In this document: piece after piece, positions 1-10,592 of the stretch | Layout: the number at the start of each line of letters is the position of its first letter | Position numbering within the stretch: the stretch's first letter is position 1 | Assembly (NCBI GenBank): GCA_951329385.1 | Contig: OX589597.1 | Location: 9,947,501-10,011,500 of the forward strand | Direction of reading: 5' to 3' | Length of the DNA: 64,000 nt | DNA from: Polia nebulosa | Lineage: Eukaryota; Arthropoda; Insecta; Lepidoptera; Noctuidae | The notes under the pieces: model-generated | What the model was told of the DNA's origin: nothing | Seen by the model: the letters and a program-made list of their open reading frames with translations, nothing else | The model's database searches: none | Program-made: the position numbers and the translations under genes

Positions 1-70
1 CCGAACATAAATAAAAAAAATACAAACATCCGAATTGATAACCTCCTTCTTTTTGAAGTCGGTTAAAAAT
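1..70 (-). repeat. Fragment of fold-back-ended element (family E)
   Basis: Reverse-strand start of the dispersed family whose sense strand opens AACCGACTTCGAAAAAGGAGG. The segment repeats the sequence at about 664-749 with few changes. It is cut by the window edge, so its other end cannot be seen. Confidence 0.7.
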
Positions 71-103
71 TAATACAATTTTTTAACGTAACAAAACCAA
101 ATC

Positions 104-161
104 ATTTTCCTTTGTATTGCAAAGCAGCAGATATTTTCCTTTGTATTGCAAAGCAGCAGAA
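104..161. repeat. Perfect 29-bp tandem duplication
   Basis: A 29-bp unit containing TTTGTATTGCAAAGCAGCAG occurs twice head to tail (104-132 and 133-161) with no difference seen apart from the junction. It lies between two family E copies and looks like a recent local slippage or template-repeat event. Confidence 0.85.
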
Positions 162-170
162 AGTTTTTTT

Positions 171-749
171 TACTCTTTTTATAAAAAATTATGAATTAAA
201 AAAACTTTTTTACAAAAAAATAGAACCGACTTCCAAAAAAAGTGCAAAATAACTTTAATTTCGGAAGTCGGTGTTCCTGTTTTTTGTCTTCGTTTTTTGA
301 CACCGACTTCCGAAATTTTTTAAGTAAAAAAAAAGATTAAAGAAAAAAAGAAAAAAAAGAAACAAGAGAGAGAATTAAAGTTATTTTGCACTTTTTTTGG
401 AAGTCGGTTCTATTTTTTTGTAAAAAAGTTTTTTATTTTTCACTTTTTAGTTGTGGTTCCCCATTAAACAGTGTTAACAATTCATAGACATACGATAGCA
501 GCAATCGCGGTTGATTTGCTGTCAATTTTTGAAGAGTTCTGTTGTCTGTCTCCAAAACCCATCATCAGATCTTTTTGAAATTTAAATGGGACCATTTCGG
601 AATAAACCCCTTTCGAACAAAAAAAGAATTTTGTAAATCCGTCAATATATGACGGAGTTATGCCCGAACATACATAAAAAAAAAAAAAAAAAAAAAAAAT
701 ACAAACATCCGAATTGATAACCTCCTCCTTTTTCGAAGTCGGTTAAAAA
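171..749 (-). repeat. Family E element, E1 subtype, with long terminal fold-back
   Basis: On the reverse strand the element starts AACCGACTTCGAAAAAGGAGG (near 745) and ends in a long inverted repeat (arms about 198-273 and 275-434). The second arm is interrupted by an A/G-rich insertion at about 318-372. The same body and fold-back occur at 32626-33101. No ORF is supported. The class is unknown: a non-autonomous DNA element or Helitron relative is possible. Confidence 0.75.
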
Positions 750-1106
750 TGGTTTCATCTCAACGCTTTGGAGGTGATTTAGTGTTTTTTTTTCTTAAAT
801 ATGTGATACCGATAGAAAAATTATGGCCAAACCAAATTACGTATACACTTTTTTTTTTACAATTTTTTTCAGATATAATTTATCTGTAAGTGCCGACGAA
901 AAGCTGCTTCATTTGCACGCTTTTTTCGAGAGAGCAGCCTTAATACTGACTAGCGGATTCTAAATTCAAGGTAACAACGTTTCATCCATCACATTCAGCT
1001 GTCTATAGGATAAACTTCTTTAAAATGATTATACCATTCTTCTGGGCAGAAAACTTTGAACCAAGAACATGCTAATCAGTGTTTAAACTAATCACACGGT
1101 TAATTT

Positions 1107-1764
1107 TTAGGGTTCCGTACCCGAAGGGTCCAAACGGAACCCTATTGTTGTCAATCACATGTCCATATGTCTGTCTGTCCGACCGTCGTCTATAATCACA
1201 AAATCATCATCTGCCTAGCCTTTTCCCAACTATCTTGGGGTCGGCTTCCAGTCTAACCGGATGCAGCTGAATACCAGTATTTTACATGGAGCGACTGCCT
1301 ATCTGACCTCCACAACCCAGTTACTGGGTAATACGATACCCCTTGGTAAGACTGGTTGTCAGACTTTCAGGCTTCTGACGACCCGTAACGACTGTTAAAG
1401 ATCCACGATTGACAGCCGGGACCAACGGCTTAACGTGCTTTCCGAGGCATGGAGGAGTCTCGGTATGTAAAGATGGTTACCCATCCACAGACCAACCCCG
1501 GCAATCGTAGCTTAACCTGATGGATCGACCCATGCGGCTGTTATTACTAAGGCACGAGCTCCTCTATAGTCACAAAATGTCGTTACGAATAATTTTTTAA
1601 TTTCCCATTGACCTGTGAACTTGAAATTTCGTGATAACGTTTAATATTACGTATATTTTTCAAATACCAACATATTGATAAATCAGATTTTTTCTTTGAT
1701 ATATCCCTCATTTGGTACGGAACCCTAAATGTGTGAAGTCCGACACGCACTTGGCCAGTTTTTT
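1107..1764 (-). repeat. Family A dispersed repeat, split by a SINE
   Basis: The copy begins TTAGGGTTCCGTACCCGAAG and ends with the complement of the sense start (AAAACTGGCCAAGTGCG). These are hallmarks of a very common lepidopteran non-coding repeat. The body includes a CTGTCTGTCCG-rich tract and a GGTACGGAACCC motif near 1716. The 5S-like SINE at 1205-1563 sits inside it between 15-bp target duplications, so the SINE is the younger insertion. Confidence 0.8.
1205..1563 (-). mobile_element. 5S rRNA-derived-type SINE, full length
   Basis: The head on the reverse strand has the 5S-like block GTTAAGCTACG followed by a GGGTAACC-containing segment. The tail is the common GGAAGCCGACCCCAAGATAG stretch ending in ATGATG. 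It is flanked by near-perfect 15-bp duplications (1190-1204 and 1564-1578, CTATAATCACAAAAT with one change), as expected for LINE-driven insertion. It carries no ORF; transcription would be by RNA polymerase III from the 5S-like internal control region. Confidence 0.8.
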
Positions 1765-1961
1765 ATAAATAAGTACTCAAGAATTCAGGTATTATTTCTA
1801 GCCTGAGTTTTGCCAATGCAGGGCAACGGCCTCCTTACTTTCTTTCTACTTCTCTTTTTGTGGTACTATTTGGGACCAGTCTTTATCAGAGAGAGTCCAG
1901 CTCATACCGCCATATTCACCTGGGCTTGCTGCTATAACAAATCCCAAGTATCTACTTATTT

Positions 1962-2266
1962 ACCCGGGCCTGCGGACGGCGAGTAGTGGGTAACTCGCCG
2001 TCCGATCAGCACCAGGCCCGAGAGTCGACGGCGCGTAGTGTTCCACGCGCGCCTCAAAGAGTTGTTAGCAAACCGGACGGGGCCCGTCAAGGCCGATTCC
2101 TGGCCGGGGGTTGAGGATAAATTCCAAAGAGTTACCTCGCCCCTGGGCATTCAGGGCAGGGAGCAACAGGGGTGGGTTTTAGTCAGTAAGAGTCTGACAC
2201 GCCCTTCATCTCCCTCCTAGAGCGGAAGAAGTCATTGGATGATTTGCCACACCCCAAAAAAACAAA
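1962..2266 (+). mobile_element. 5'-truncated R1-clade LINE copy (3' UTR only)
   Basis: Runs from CCGGGCCTGCGGACGGCGAG to a short A-rich tail and matches the 3' UTR that follows the R1-type ORF end at 28342. A perfect 16-bp target duplication AAGTATCTACTTATTT flanks it (1946-1961 and 2267-2282). This shows a retrotransposed 5' truncation, not an independent SINE. The ORFs seen here on both strands are by-products of the GC-rich UTR. Confidence 0.88.
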
Positions 2267-2426
2267 AAGTATCTACTTATTTGCCGTTTCGCTCGGTTGT
2301 GAGTGTGACGCATATTTCCCTCTAGAATATTATTTTTAGAATGTGTACCCACTTGTTTTTGTTCTTAGGCTTCTGATAAACAACAATTTTATGTGTGTGC
2401 GTCACTTTCACGTGAATAAACTGTTG

Positions 2427-2671
2427 TTAGGGTTCCGTACCCGAAGGGTCCAAACGGAGCCCTGTTGCTGTCACTCACGTGTCCGTCTGTCCATCTGTCT
2501 GTCTGTCCGTCGTCTGTCACCCAGGTTTTACAGCCAAACGGTTAGAGCTACAGTTTTCAAATTTTCACAGTATTAGTATCTTGTTGACCCAAAGCCATAT
2601 AAATAGTCAAAAATACATTTGGTACGGGACCCTAAATGTACGAAGTCCGACGCGCACTTGCCCGGGTTTTT
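2427..2671 (-). repeat. Family A repeat, short copy
   Basis: Starts TTAGGGTTCCGTACCCGAAG and ends at GCGCACTTGCCCGGGTTTTT. Its middle segment (ACAGCCAAACGGTTAGAGC) differs from the copy at 1107 and resembles the one at 13810, so this family has at least two internal variants. Confidence 0.75.
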
Positions 2672-2701
2672 CCTTTCTTTTTTTGTTTTTTTTTTATTGT
2701 T

Positions 2702-2810
2702 GACAGGTACGCAATTGACCACTATCTCACCTGAAGGTAAGCGATGATGTGGTCGAAGATGGAGCACGCTTGCCTAGAAGTAACCTATTCACTCTTGACT
2801 TAAATACTTT
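2702..2810. repeat. LINE-3'-UTR-like repeat (family G) fragment
   Basis: GACCACTATCTCACCTGA followed by GTAAGCGATGATGTGGTCGA matches a longer copy at 30382-30615 almost base for base. A decayed relative lies at about 3446-3580 and a short reverse-strand piece at 5214-5262. Related copies end in A-runs, which suggests a LINE 3' region, but no coding part is present. Confidence 0.6.
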
Positions 2811-3737
2811 TTCAAGAAACATGGGATAAGGGCAGGAAGATGATGAAAAACTGTGAAACGATGTCTTGCATTTTCAAATCCTTAACGTAGAAAATGAACA
2901 CTTAAAGAAAACAGACTGTTCTTCTCCAAAGAAAATAATATAGAATTTCCCACATCCTCAAAGCGAAATTGCCAAAATCGTCAAACTCGGATCCAATTCT
3001 GTTACCTCACACACACAGATCAACAATGAAATTGTTTTCTGAGAAAAATGGCGGCGAAAACAAAAGGTAGTGTGTATTGAATAATATATGAAAGGGTGAG
3101 AGGAGAGGGGGGTTTCTGCTACAGGCCTACAGGTTTAATCTCGAGTATCAAAGGTACTAAAAGGTCACGAAGCCCCGTACTGGAAGTTTTTAATATTATA
3201 TCTCGTGTCAGAGTAAAAGGTTATAGGATATTAATAACCCTTTTCAATCAAGGTAGTAAAAATTATGAAGTACTTAATTTTCTTGTGAAAAATATTTTTC
3301 TTTTATAATTACATCTCAATTTATTATTTCTCTCACTCTTTGAAAAGCCTTTTTACCGTATTAAGAAGATTCTGTAAATCTGATTAAATAGATTTTCGGT
3401 ACCTATATATTCTTGGTAACAGAAAATGGCATTTTGTTGTTATTATTAGGCTCGTGTTTGACCTCTTTCACATCTGGTATTAAGCGATAATATGCTCGAT
3501 AGAACGCACTCGCCCTGGAGAAACCTTACCTTAAAGAGGGAATTCCAATCCTAAGTCGTACCCACGCACAATGAGACTATGTCCAAAAAAGTTATGGTAA
3601 AGAAAATTCCAGCAGCGGTAGCTCAGTGGTAACGGCTCCAACTTACGAGTTGTACGTCGTGGGTTCAAACCCAGACAGGCGCTTTACTTTGTGTAATTAA
3701 TTTCATCACCTCTGCTCTCAAAACGGTGAAGGAAAAT

Positions 3738-4195
3738 ACAACTAAAAAGATCCAAACAAGTCACTTTTCAAACAGTCTGATGCAGTTGGTGGCAGTTATT
3801 TTAGCTCAATTATTGATTTCATGCCACCAACTGTTGTTTTTTACAGTCGGGTTTTTTGAAAATATTCATTTTTTTATTTTCTACATTTTCGTAATAATAT
3901 TTTTGGAATCACCTCCTCAAACCCTTTATTTTGATACCCCATTTAATATAGTTCGTCGACTATATTTTTTTCTTTTTCACAATATGGCGGTTCGTTGTCG
4001 CCATATTGTATTTTGATTACTGTCATGTCTATGGTAGCACTCGCATGATTAAGACGAATCAATTGACGTAAGAATTATCAATTATCAAAACCGGTCCACG
4101 CGTTTGGTCTCTGTAGTGCCACAAAGGAACAAACATACAAACATACATAGGCTGATAAACACATTACCCTCCCTTGCGTCGCGCAGTCGGGTAAA
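3738..4195 (-). repeat. Insertion inside SINE, ends TCGGGTAAAAAT (family E-like)
   Basis: On the reverse strand it starts ATTTTTACCCGACTGCGCGA, a relative of the family E start. It carries a small fold-back with 11-bp arms ACAATATGGCG / CGCCATATTGT near 3979-4010. It interrupts the SINE, whose two halves are recognisable on either side. A 96-codon open frame here is T-rich and not convincing. Confidence 0.55.
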
Positions 4196-4334
4196 AATCG
4201 AAAACAAGTGACGTTTTCCAAACCGCACACAGCCTACGTGGTGGATTACGGCTCATTCTATGGCGTGTAGTGGTGCACCACACCACCAGTCTATGGTTTT
4301 CTTTGGTGTGACCATAAATGAGATCACTAGGCAA

Positions 4335-4446
4335 TTTAGTTTAGTTTTATTTTATTTTTTGTATTTTTGTTTCGATACTAGGCTTTTGTAAATTAATGTG
4401 CGTTTGTAATCTGTGCAAAATAAATAATTTTTCTTTCTTTCTTTCA
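4335..4446 (+). mobile_element. LINE 3' tail fragment ending in (TTTC)n
   Basis: The sequence ends AAATAAATAATTTTTC then TTTC repeats, much like the 3' terminus of the jockey-group LINE at 16720-16763. Only about 110 nt are present, so it is a severe 5' truncation inserted in the SINE. Confidence 0.5.
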
Positions 4447-4520
4447 TTCCCCTCTCCTAGAGTGGAGGCCTGAGTCCTGGCAGTGAAAACATTGTGAGGC
4501 TGATTATGCTATGCTTATGG

Positions 4521-5076
4521 AAAAGACAAATTTAACCCACACCACCAAATTCCTTAGTTTGCAACAACATCGAGTACACCTTTAGAATCCCATGAATCAG
4601 CATTTACGCATAAAAGACCCGTAAACAATGTTTGCAGGCCATTGTAAAATGTGCTACCGATACACAAAACAGGGCGTTGCATTATTATACTGTAGGTTAA
4701 TGTACAAGGTGTTACATTAATAAGTTGAGCTGATAATTTTCAATCGGCAAACGAAGATTAGGAGATTACTCCGAGACTCGTCGACCCTCATTGCCTCGGC
4801 AATTTTCTGATGGTCGCCACTGTTGATTTGCCTTTCAAAAAGACTTATCTCAAAAAAGTAAGGTAGCACGGGCCCAGGTTTGGTGGAACGATGATCTTCG
4901 CAGGTTGACTTGCAAGTCTGTGTCTATTAGTGGACTTCTGTGGGATTAACATAAAGATTTTAATACAATTTACTTACGTCACCAACCTTTTTTAAGTTAC
5001 TAAACTTCGAATAGAAAGCATTGCAGTTATAAATTTAAATTCAAAGTTGCTATCAAACTAGCTGAGTACTCTTTTA
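4521..5076. other. Unassigned intergenic sequence
   Basis: AT-rich sequence with no ORF of note, no repeat shared with the rest of the window and no RNA gene that I can recognise. Confidence 0.5.
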
Positions 5077-5365
5077 GGATTTCGTAACAGAAAGATCTAA
5101 ACAGACCCCTATTGCTGTCACTCACGTGTCCGTTTGTCCGTCTGTCGTCTGTTACAAAATTTTGTTCCGAAGAATTTTTTAACTTCCCATTGACCTATGA
5201 ACTAGAAATTTTATCATCGCTTACCATCAGGTGTGATAGCGGTCAAACGAGTGTCTATAAAAAAAATTGTTGATAATGATTATTATTAAATGTATACTTC
5301 AGTAACAAATACCAACATTTGATACGGAACCTTCCATGTGCGAAACACGCACTTGGCCTGTTTTT
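5077..5365 (-). repeat. Family A repeat with a 49-bp family G insertion
   Basis: Divergent copy beginning TTAGGATTTCGTAAC and ending near CACGCACTTGGCCTG. At 5214-5262 it is interrupted by a reverse-strand piece of family G (ATCGCTTACCATCAGGTG) that ends in an A-run, consistent with a retrotransposed tail landing in the repeat. Confidence 0.65.
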
Positions 5366-6090
5366 AATTAAAATTTGGTCCTAGAAATATGAATTTTATA
5401 TAAATCAATTATATTGAATGTTAATAAATCTATGTCACCATATTCAAATAAACTTTCAAACTGCAAAAATTACTGCCATACTTATCACAATTATTAATTT
5501 TTATACCTAAACAAAACGGTAATGAAACTAACCGAAACCCAGAACACCCTATATATCATTCTGTAGATATATATAATATACTATAATTAGTCACGCCCGT
5601 TGGCAACAGCGGCCGACACTGATTTGCATGGTCATGGCGCACCAATTTATCAACTCCTGAAGGCCCTGATACCCTGGTGCCCTTACCCCGTGCCCTCACA
5701 ATGGAAAATCAATATCTTGCACCCCACAACTCGGTCGCCGGTATTTTTAGATGACATTGGATAAGCCTAATATTAAGTAAAAACGTTTTTGTAGTTTTTT
5801 TAGAAGCGATACGCGTCGTTGCAAGGTTTGTTTTGATTAGAAGTTTTTTCACGGAACTGAAAAACGAAGTGCATTCAATTAACACTAAGTAATTCCTTAA
5901 AAAAAACTTTGTAGATTCTAAGTACTAGAAATCTCCGGCATTGGTTATTTGCTGGATATAATGAGCTATTTATAAAAAGTAGATAATCATAATAATGATT
6001 AGTTTAAACACTGATCAGCAGGTTCTTATTTCAACATGTTTTACCCGAAAGAAGGGTAGATGCGAGCGGTAAAGTATTGACTAATCATTT
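5366..6090. other. Mostly unassigned, with a GC-richer patch
   Basis: 5590-5750 is GC-richer than its surroundings (CCCGTTGGCAACAGCGGCCG and CCTTACCCCGTGCCCTCACA) but has no open frame or repeat partner here. 5997-6035 carries a short repeat motif (GATTAGTTTAAACACTGATC) also found near 1070 and 52697. Confidence 0.4.
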
Positions 6091-6373
6091 GGTGCCGATT
6101 TTCTTGTTCAACAACTAAATTAAAATTAGAGAATCACCATCTTTTACTAAAAGGCAGTGCGAAGAAAGGACGGCTATAGCTATGAACTAAGTTAGAGATG
6201 TCAAACTAGTTCACGACTTGCACTTTACAGTGTTTTTAGTCGACATGTTAACATAACGTTTTAACTGTATTTGACAGCTCTAATTTACGTCAGTCTCTTT
6301 CTTGTTTTATTAGAGAGAAAAAGATAGCAATAGCCTTAATTAAGTTTAGTTTGTGCACAACAGAATCGGCACC
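6091..6373 (-). mobile_element. MITE with GGTGCCGATT terminal inverted repeats (copy 1)
   Basis: The ends are inverted repeats of more than 30 bp (GGTGCCGATT... and ...AATCGGCACC). A second copy lies in the opposite orientation at 31631-31917. Flanks read ATTT on both sides. There is no ORF, so it is non-autonomous. The superfamily is not clear from the ends. Confidence 0.8.
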
Positions 6374-6630
6374 ATTTGCTAACTAATCACATACTTACTA
6401 CAAATCAAAGTTGAATTTGATGGATGAGATATATGCTATCTTGAGTTTAGAGTACGCTTTTTAGTATTTAAACTCAGCATATGGTTAGCAAGTTTTATAA
6501 ATAAGGCTGCATGTCTAGACTGTAAGCAGAGATCAGTCATGTAAAAGATGAACAAGAGAATTTTCATCTAATTAATGACAGGTCTCTCAAATGATTAACG
6601 ATAAATCTACGCTTGTTTAACATGCTTTAA

Positions 6631-7082
6631 GGCGCTATTAACTGCCAATGGCCTTGAGTGGTTAGCTGGCGTGTTCTGTGCTGAGCTCACGTAACGCGTC
6701 GTACGTCCACCCAGTAATAGGACTCGCCCATCAAGGAGCGCTGTCCAAAATAAGACGCATTATTAATTTATTACACATAAACCAACAGGTATTAAAATAA
6801 AACACTGAGACCAAATTATAAATAATTAAATGATCTTTAAAATGGTGAAGGTTTCATAAAAATACGCTTTATAGTTTTTGCGTGATTCTCAATTTTTGAT
6901 CCGCGTTAGACATAACTTTACAAATTAATTACACTACGTTATAAAAATATAAAATCAAATATTCTCAGATCAAATTACGACGGAAATTGTCTAGAGTAAC
7001 ATATATATTTTTTTAAAGAAATAAGAGTAGTCGTTTAGACGTGATGCTCAATAAAAACTATTAAAAGTCGTATAACTGCCCC
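6631..7082 (+). mobile_element. TTAA-flanked MITE with GGCGC ends (copy 1)
   Basis: 452 bp flanked by TTAA on both sides (6627-6630, 7083-7086), beginning GGCGCTATTAACTGCC and ending in the complement of GGCGCAGTTATACG-type sequence. It is highly similar to 33260-33702. TTAA targets are typical of piggyBac-like elements, so a piggyBac-type MITE is inferred. Confidence 0.8.
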
Positions 7083-7090
7083 TTAACATC

Positions 7091-7258
7091 ATTTTTTTGT
7101 GGCGTTGGGAAATCATCCAATAACTTCTCCTCTCCGCTCTGGGTGGAGCGGGAGGGCGTGTCAGACTTTTAATGACTAAAACCCACTCCTCTTCCTTCCT
7201 TGCCTGAGTGCCCAGGGGAGCGGTAACTCTGTTTCAATTTATCCGCGACCCATGCTTT
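7091..7258 (-). mobile_element. R1-clade LINE 3' UTR copy, truncated
   Basis: Complement of the R1 3' UTR: the poly(A) end appears as ATTTTTTTGTGG at the left, and the copy runs to about CCGCGACCCATG. It abuts the right TTAA of the preceding MITE. TTAACAT occurs near both ends and may be a short target duplication. Confidence 0.75.
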
Positions 7259-7448
7259 AACATTTGCGAGCATGACACTCTTCCATCTAGCGTAGGTGTT
7301 CATCATTCGCGTAATCACGTTTATGCGACGAGAGGCTTCAATATGACGTCAACTAACGTCAGAGTGGAATGCATCCGCTCCGGCTATTATCAAACTGCGG
7401 GCTACCACTGAGAAATCAATATTTCCTACTTCCTACTAACATTAAGTG

Positions 7449-7855
7449 CCCACCTATGAAATCAGCGTTTTGTATGGAGAATTTTAAAGAAGTTGCATTT
7501 TTCATACTAACATTTTCTTAATTTATTTAACAACTATGAACACTAAAGTTTTAAAACTTTTATACAATAATGTTTCAAAACTAAGATAACGTATGCCACT
7601 TAGATTAAGCAACAAAAATAAGTTTTTGCTAAATTAAAACAAATGTAGTGGTCATTTCTGCTAACAAAAAGAGGAGTAATTTTTAAGGATTTTTTTTTGT
7701 TTATAAAACTATAAGTAATAAGGTTTGTTTACTATTGGCAGTTGTCTATGTCGGTCATTATTCGATACAATATCAAGCAATTGATGAATATTTTAATTCA
7801 TAAAAGTGACGAGTTTCTCTATTTGTGAGAAAAAAACGCCATTTTCATAGGTGGG
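7449..7855 (+). mobile_element. MITE with CCCACCTATGAAAT inverted repeats (copy 1)
   Basis: Starts CCCACCTATGAAATCAGCG and ends with the complement (ATTTTCATAGGTGGG), giving inverted repeats of roughly 23 bp. A second copy is at 39527-39916 in the same orientation, with small indels. No ORF and no clear target duplication. Confidence 0.8.
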
Positions 7856-7974
7856 AAACCCAATACCATAAATGTGAAAGTATGGATGGATGTTTGTTCC
7901 TCAATCACGTCAGAACTGTTGAACAGATCTTTGGATTTTTGGCACAGAGACAGTTTCTAGTCTGGAATAGCACA

Positions 7975-8126
7975 ATCAATCTGCCTAGCCTTTTCCCAAC
8001 TGTCTTGGGGTCGGCTTCCAGTCTAAGCGTATGCAGCTAAATACCAATATTTTACATGGAGCCACTGCCTATCTGACCTTTACAACCCAGTTACTGGGTA
8101 ATAAGATACCCCTTAGTAAGATATAG
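7975..8126 (-). mobile_element. 5S-type SINE, 3' part only
   Basis: Matches the tail half of the SINE at 1205 (CTGCCTAGCCTTTTCCCAAC then GGGGTCGGCTTCCAGTCTAA). It stops after the segment equivalent to about 1346, so the 5S-like head is missing. Confidence 0.75.
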
Positions 8127-8407
8127 ATAGTCTGGATTAGCACTTAAGCTATAATTTATAGTGAAGGAAGTATTAATTCCTGCATTTTACAAAAAAAACA
8201 TTGACGTGTAAAAGTGTTGTAACATGTGTTGTAGACTTCTTTATAGTCATGGAATTCACATCATAGTCGGCAGAAGCACATTTTGTCTGGTGTCGGTGCT
8301 ATGGGATGACGCGGTGGCGGGGCGTGACGTTTTTCCCATAGAGGAAACCGACCTGGTGACTTGATATTTCTACCTGTCACAAGTGAGAGATTTAGGAGGT
8401 CAGTACC

Positions 8408-8592
8408 TTTTTTTTGGGGTATGAGAAATCATCCAATGACTTCTCCCGCTCTGGGTGGAGTGGGAGGGCGTGTCAGACTCTTACTGATTAAAACCTACTC
8501 CTGTTCCTTCCCTGCCTGAGTGCCCAGGGGTGCGGTAACTTATTTTCAGAATTTATCCGCTACCCCTAGGCATGCAGGCACCGGCCAGAGGT
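8408..8592 (-). mobile_element. R1-clade LINE 3' UTR copy, truncated
   Basis: Complement of the R1 3' UTR with the T-run of the poly(A) tail at 8408 and GGGTGGAGTGGGAGGGCGTG near 8455. Imperfect flanking repeats (AGGTCAGTACCT-like on the left, AGGTCACCTACCT on the right) suggest a target duplication. Confidence 0.75.
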
Positions 8593-8854
8593 CACCTACC
8601 TAACTCTGTCTGTCTGTTACCTCTTCACACCTTAACGGATTTGGATGTGACTTGGCACGTACTCGTACCACTGGCAGAAACTAGTCTTAACTAATATTAT
8701 AAAGACGTAAAATTGTTTATTTTTTGTGTAGAAAAATTCAGGTGGGTTTAGAGCGGATTTCGAAAATTCATTTACTGATTGAAAGATACATTATCGCTAA
8801 GTGTCTTAGATAACTTTTAATCCCGGAATAAATCGCGGTTCCTGTGGAATAGGA

Positions 8855-9145
8855 TAAAAATTTATTTGGTAGATTAATATAAAATGTTGGAGCCGTATTT
8901 TTTCTTTTGCTAAGTAAACAAAAAGTGAGTTCGATACAGTACCTAAGATGAAATTTCGCGTAACGTTACGCCTACGAAAAAAATGTACCACTTTATACCT
9001 AGTGTACCTACGAGTAAGTGACGTAACAAGCATCTACTCATGAACTTTACTGCATTTTATCTTAGTATTTTTTTATTGATTTGGTAAAACAAAATATACA
9101 TGTCCAATATTTTTTGATAATCATAATTACTTACGGACTAAATGG
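8855..9145 (-). mobile_element. Decayed MITE (family F)
   Basis: Same layout as the better copy at 22918-23166, including AGTAAACAAAAAGTGAG, CGATACAGT and GTGACGTAACAAGC. Terminal repeats are degraded. A third, truncated copy is at 60625-60818. Confidence 0.6.
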
Positions 9146-9557
9146 AATGATAATTTTTGTATCCTGTAATCATCCCTATTGGCTACTCGCACAAAGCCAT
9201 GAATTGAATTGAAAAGCTAATGTACAATCACCAAAGTAACCAAATACAAATATCCAATAAATTAAACAGAAAACAATTAATCCTATTAACACTTGTAAAA
9301 TTCCAACAGGATATTACAAAGCAGCTACTGCATAATTTCCCTTTCATTCCTGAAGGTATTAATTGCCAATAGAACCAGTTCTCCACCCCTAAGGAAGGGA
9401 GTGACGGCTATAAAAATAGCCGTGTCAATTATGGTAAAACTAACTTTGATGTCGTTTCCTTCCCCATATACTTAATATGGGTCTACATAATATGTTTCTG
9501 GTGGAAGTTTTTGTATGAAAATGACCCTGAGTTTAGCTACTTGATAAACAACAGAGA
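9146..9557. other. Unassigned intergenic sequence
   Basis: AT-rich with no supported gene and no repeat partner that I can identify in the window. Confidence 0.45.
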
Positions 9558-9622
9558 ACTTTATTAACCTGTATGAAACTCAAAGGGTAGTTCCCTTTGA
9601 GTTTCATAAAGGTTAATAAAGT
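9558..9622. repeat. Compact inverted duplication (30-nt arms, 5-nt loop)
   Basis: Arms 9558-9587 and 9593-9622 differ at one position, with loop TAGTT. The arm reads ACTTTATTAACCTGTATGAA and on to CAAAGGG. Possible origins are polymerase fold-back templating or an amplification or assembly artefact. It could form a strong hairpin but nothing indicates a terminator or RNA gene. Confidence 0.9.
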
Positions 9623-9740
9623 GATTGCAAAATATTGTGTAATCGTTTCGCAACTGAATGAGAAAGCAATTCTGTTCTTTCTTTAAAAGTATCAGTACCT
9701 TTTGCAAGCTTCTCTACTGTAAAAAGAAAGCTGAACAATA

Positions 9741-10178
9741 TTTTTAACCGACTTCGAAAAAGGAGGAGGTTCTATGTTCGACTGTATGTATTTTTTTTTG
9801 TATGTCCACCGTTTTCTCTGTCAGTTGTGGACCGATTTTCAAAATTTTATCAGAAAGAATATACTCCCGAAGTGGGCCTATATAAATTTTATCGAAATTG
9901 CTTCAGCGCTTTTTGAAAAACTGAACAAAAACGAGAAATACGTATACAGAGATGGTGTTTTGGTTTTCTCCAATATTACGAATATATTTGAATTCCACGT
10001 TCCATGTTATTGGGGTTTTTAGTTCTGGGGTATAACAACTAAAAAGTGAAAAATAAAAAACTTTTTTACAAAAAAAAAACAACTAACTTCCAAAAAAGAA
10101 AATCCACTGAAAATTAAAAAATAACTTCAATTTCGGCAGTCGGGTCAAAAACGCAGAAATAAAATACAAAAACCGACT
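9741..10178 (+). repeat. Family E element, E2 subtype
   Basis: Opens AACCGACTTCGAAAAAGGAGG then GGTTCTATGTTCGACTGTAT, unlike E1 (GGTTATCAATTCGGATG). It ends in a degraded version of the E fold-back (ACTTCCAAAAAAG near 10086 and TTCGGCAGTCGG near 10133). An 82-codon open frame is low-complexity and lies in the repeat body, so I do not count it as a gene. Confidence 0.7.
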
Positions 10179-10278
10179 TTTACACTATTTCTAAATTTTC
10201 ATCACCCTTTAAAAGTATATTTGCTCAACCAGCCTATCTGCTAAACAGGTTTGTGACCTCCTGAGATGTCACAATACA

Positions 10279-10592
10279 TTTTTTTTTTGTGGGGATGGGA
10301 AATCATTCAATGATCCGATGAACGCTCTGGGTGGAGCGGGAGAACGTGTCAGACTTTTACTGGCTAAAACCCACCCCTGCTCCGTCAGTTGCCCGAGTGC
10401 CCAGGGGCGCGGTATCTCTGTTTCGAATTTATCCAAGACCCCTGGACATGCATTGCTGACATGTCTTTAAGGCGCGCATGGAACACTACGTGCCGTCCAC
10501 TCTCGGGCCTGGTCCTGATCGGACGGCGAGCTACCCACTATTCGCCGTCCGCAGGCCCGCGCCTACGGTGGCCGGAGATCGTCTCGCGACCA
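10279..10592 (-). mobile_element. R1-clade LINE 3' UTR copy plus last codons
   Basis: Complement of the R1 3' UTR extending past the stop into the coding end: GGAGATCGTCTCGCGAC at 10576 is the complement of the final codons seen at 28315-28340. GC-rich frames here are by-products of this. Confidence 0.8.

Larger units (their letters stand above)
3612..4520 (+). mobile_element. tRNA-derived SINE interrupted twice
   Basis: The head has an A-box-like TAGCTCAGTGG (about 3619) and a B-box-like GGGTTCAAACCC (about 3661) at tRNA-like spacing. It is followed by the same GCGCTTTACTTTGTGTAA body as the copy at 18613-18894. The copy is broken at about 3738-4195 by another element and again at about 4335-4446 by a LINE 3' tail; the SINE end (GAGTGGAGGCCTG) resumes at 4447. 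It is not a working tRNA gene: there is no cloverleaf beyond the promoter boxes. Confidence 0.7.

Noticed and set aside
1107..1764. Family A as an LTR retrotransposon
   Set aside because: The GGTTCCGTACC and GGTACGGAACC motifs at its ends are inverted, not direct, and there is no PBS or coding region.
3612..3690. tRNA gene suggested by A-box and B-box motifs
   Set aside because: The downstream sequence does not form an acceptor stem or cloverleaf and the segment is shared with 18613-18894, which has SINE-type target duplication.
9774..10022. 82-codon ORF as a gene
   Set aside because: It lies wholly within a family E2 repeat; the other E2 copies do not keep the frame, and the protein is low complexity.
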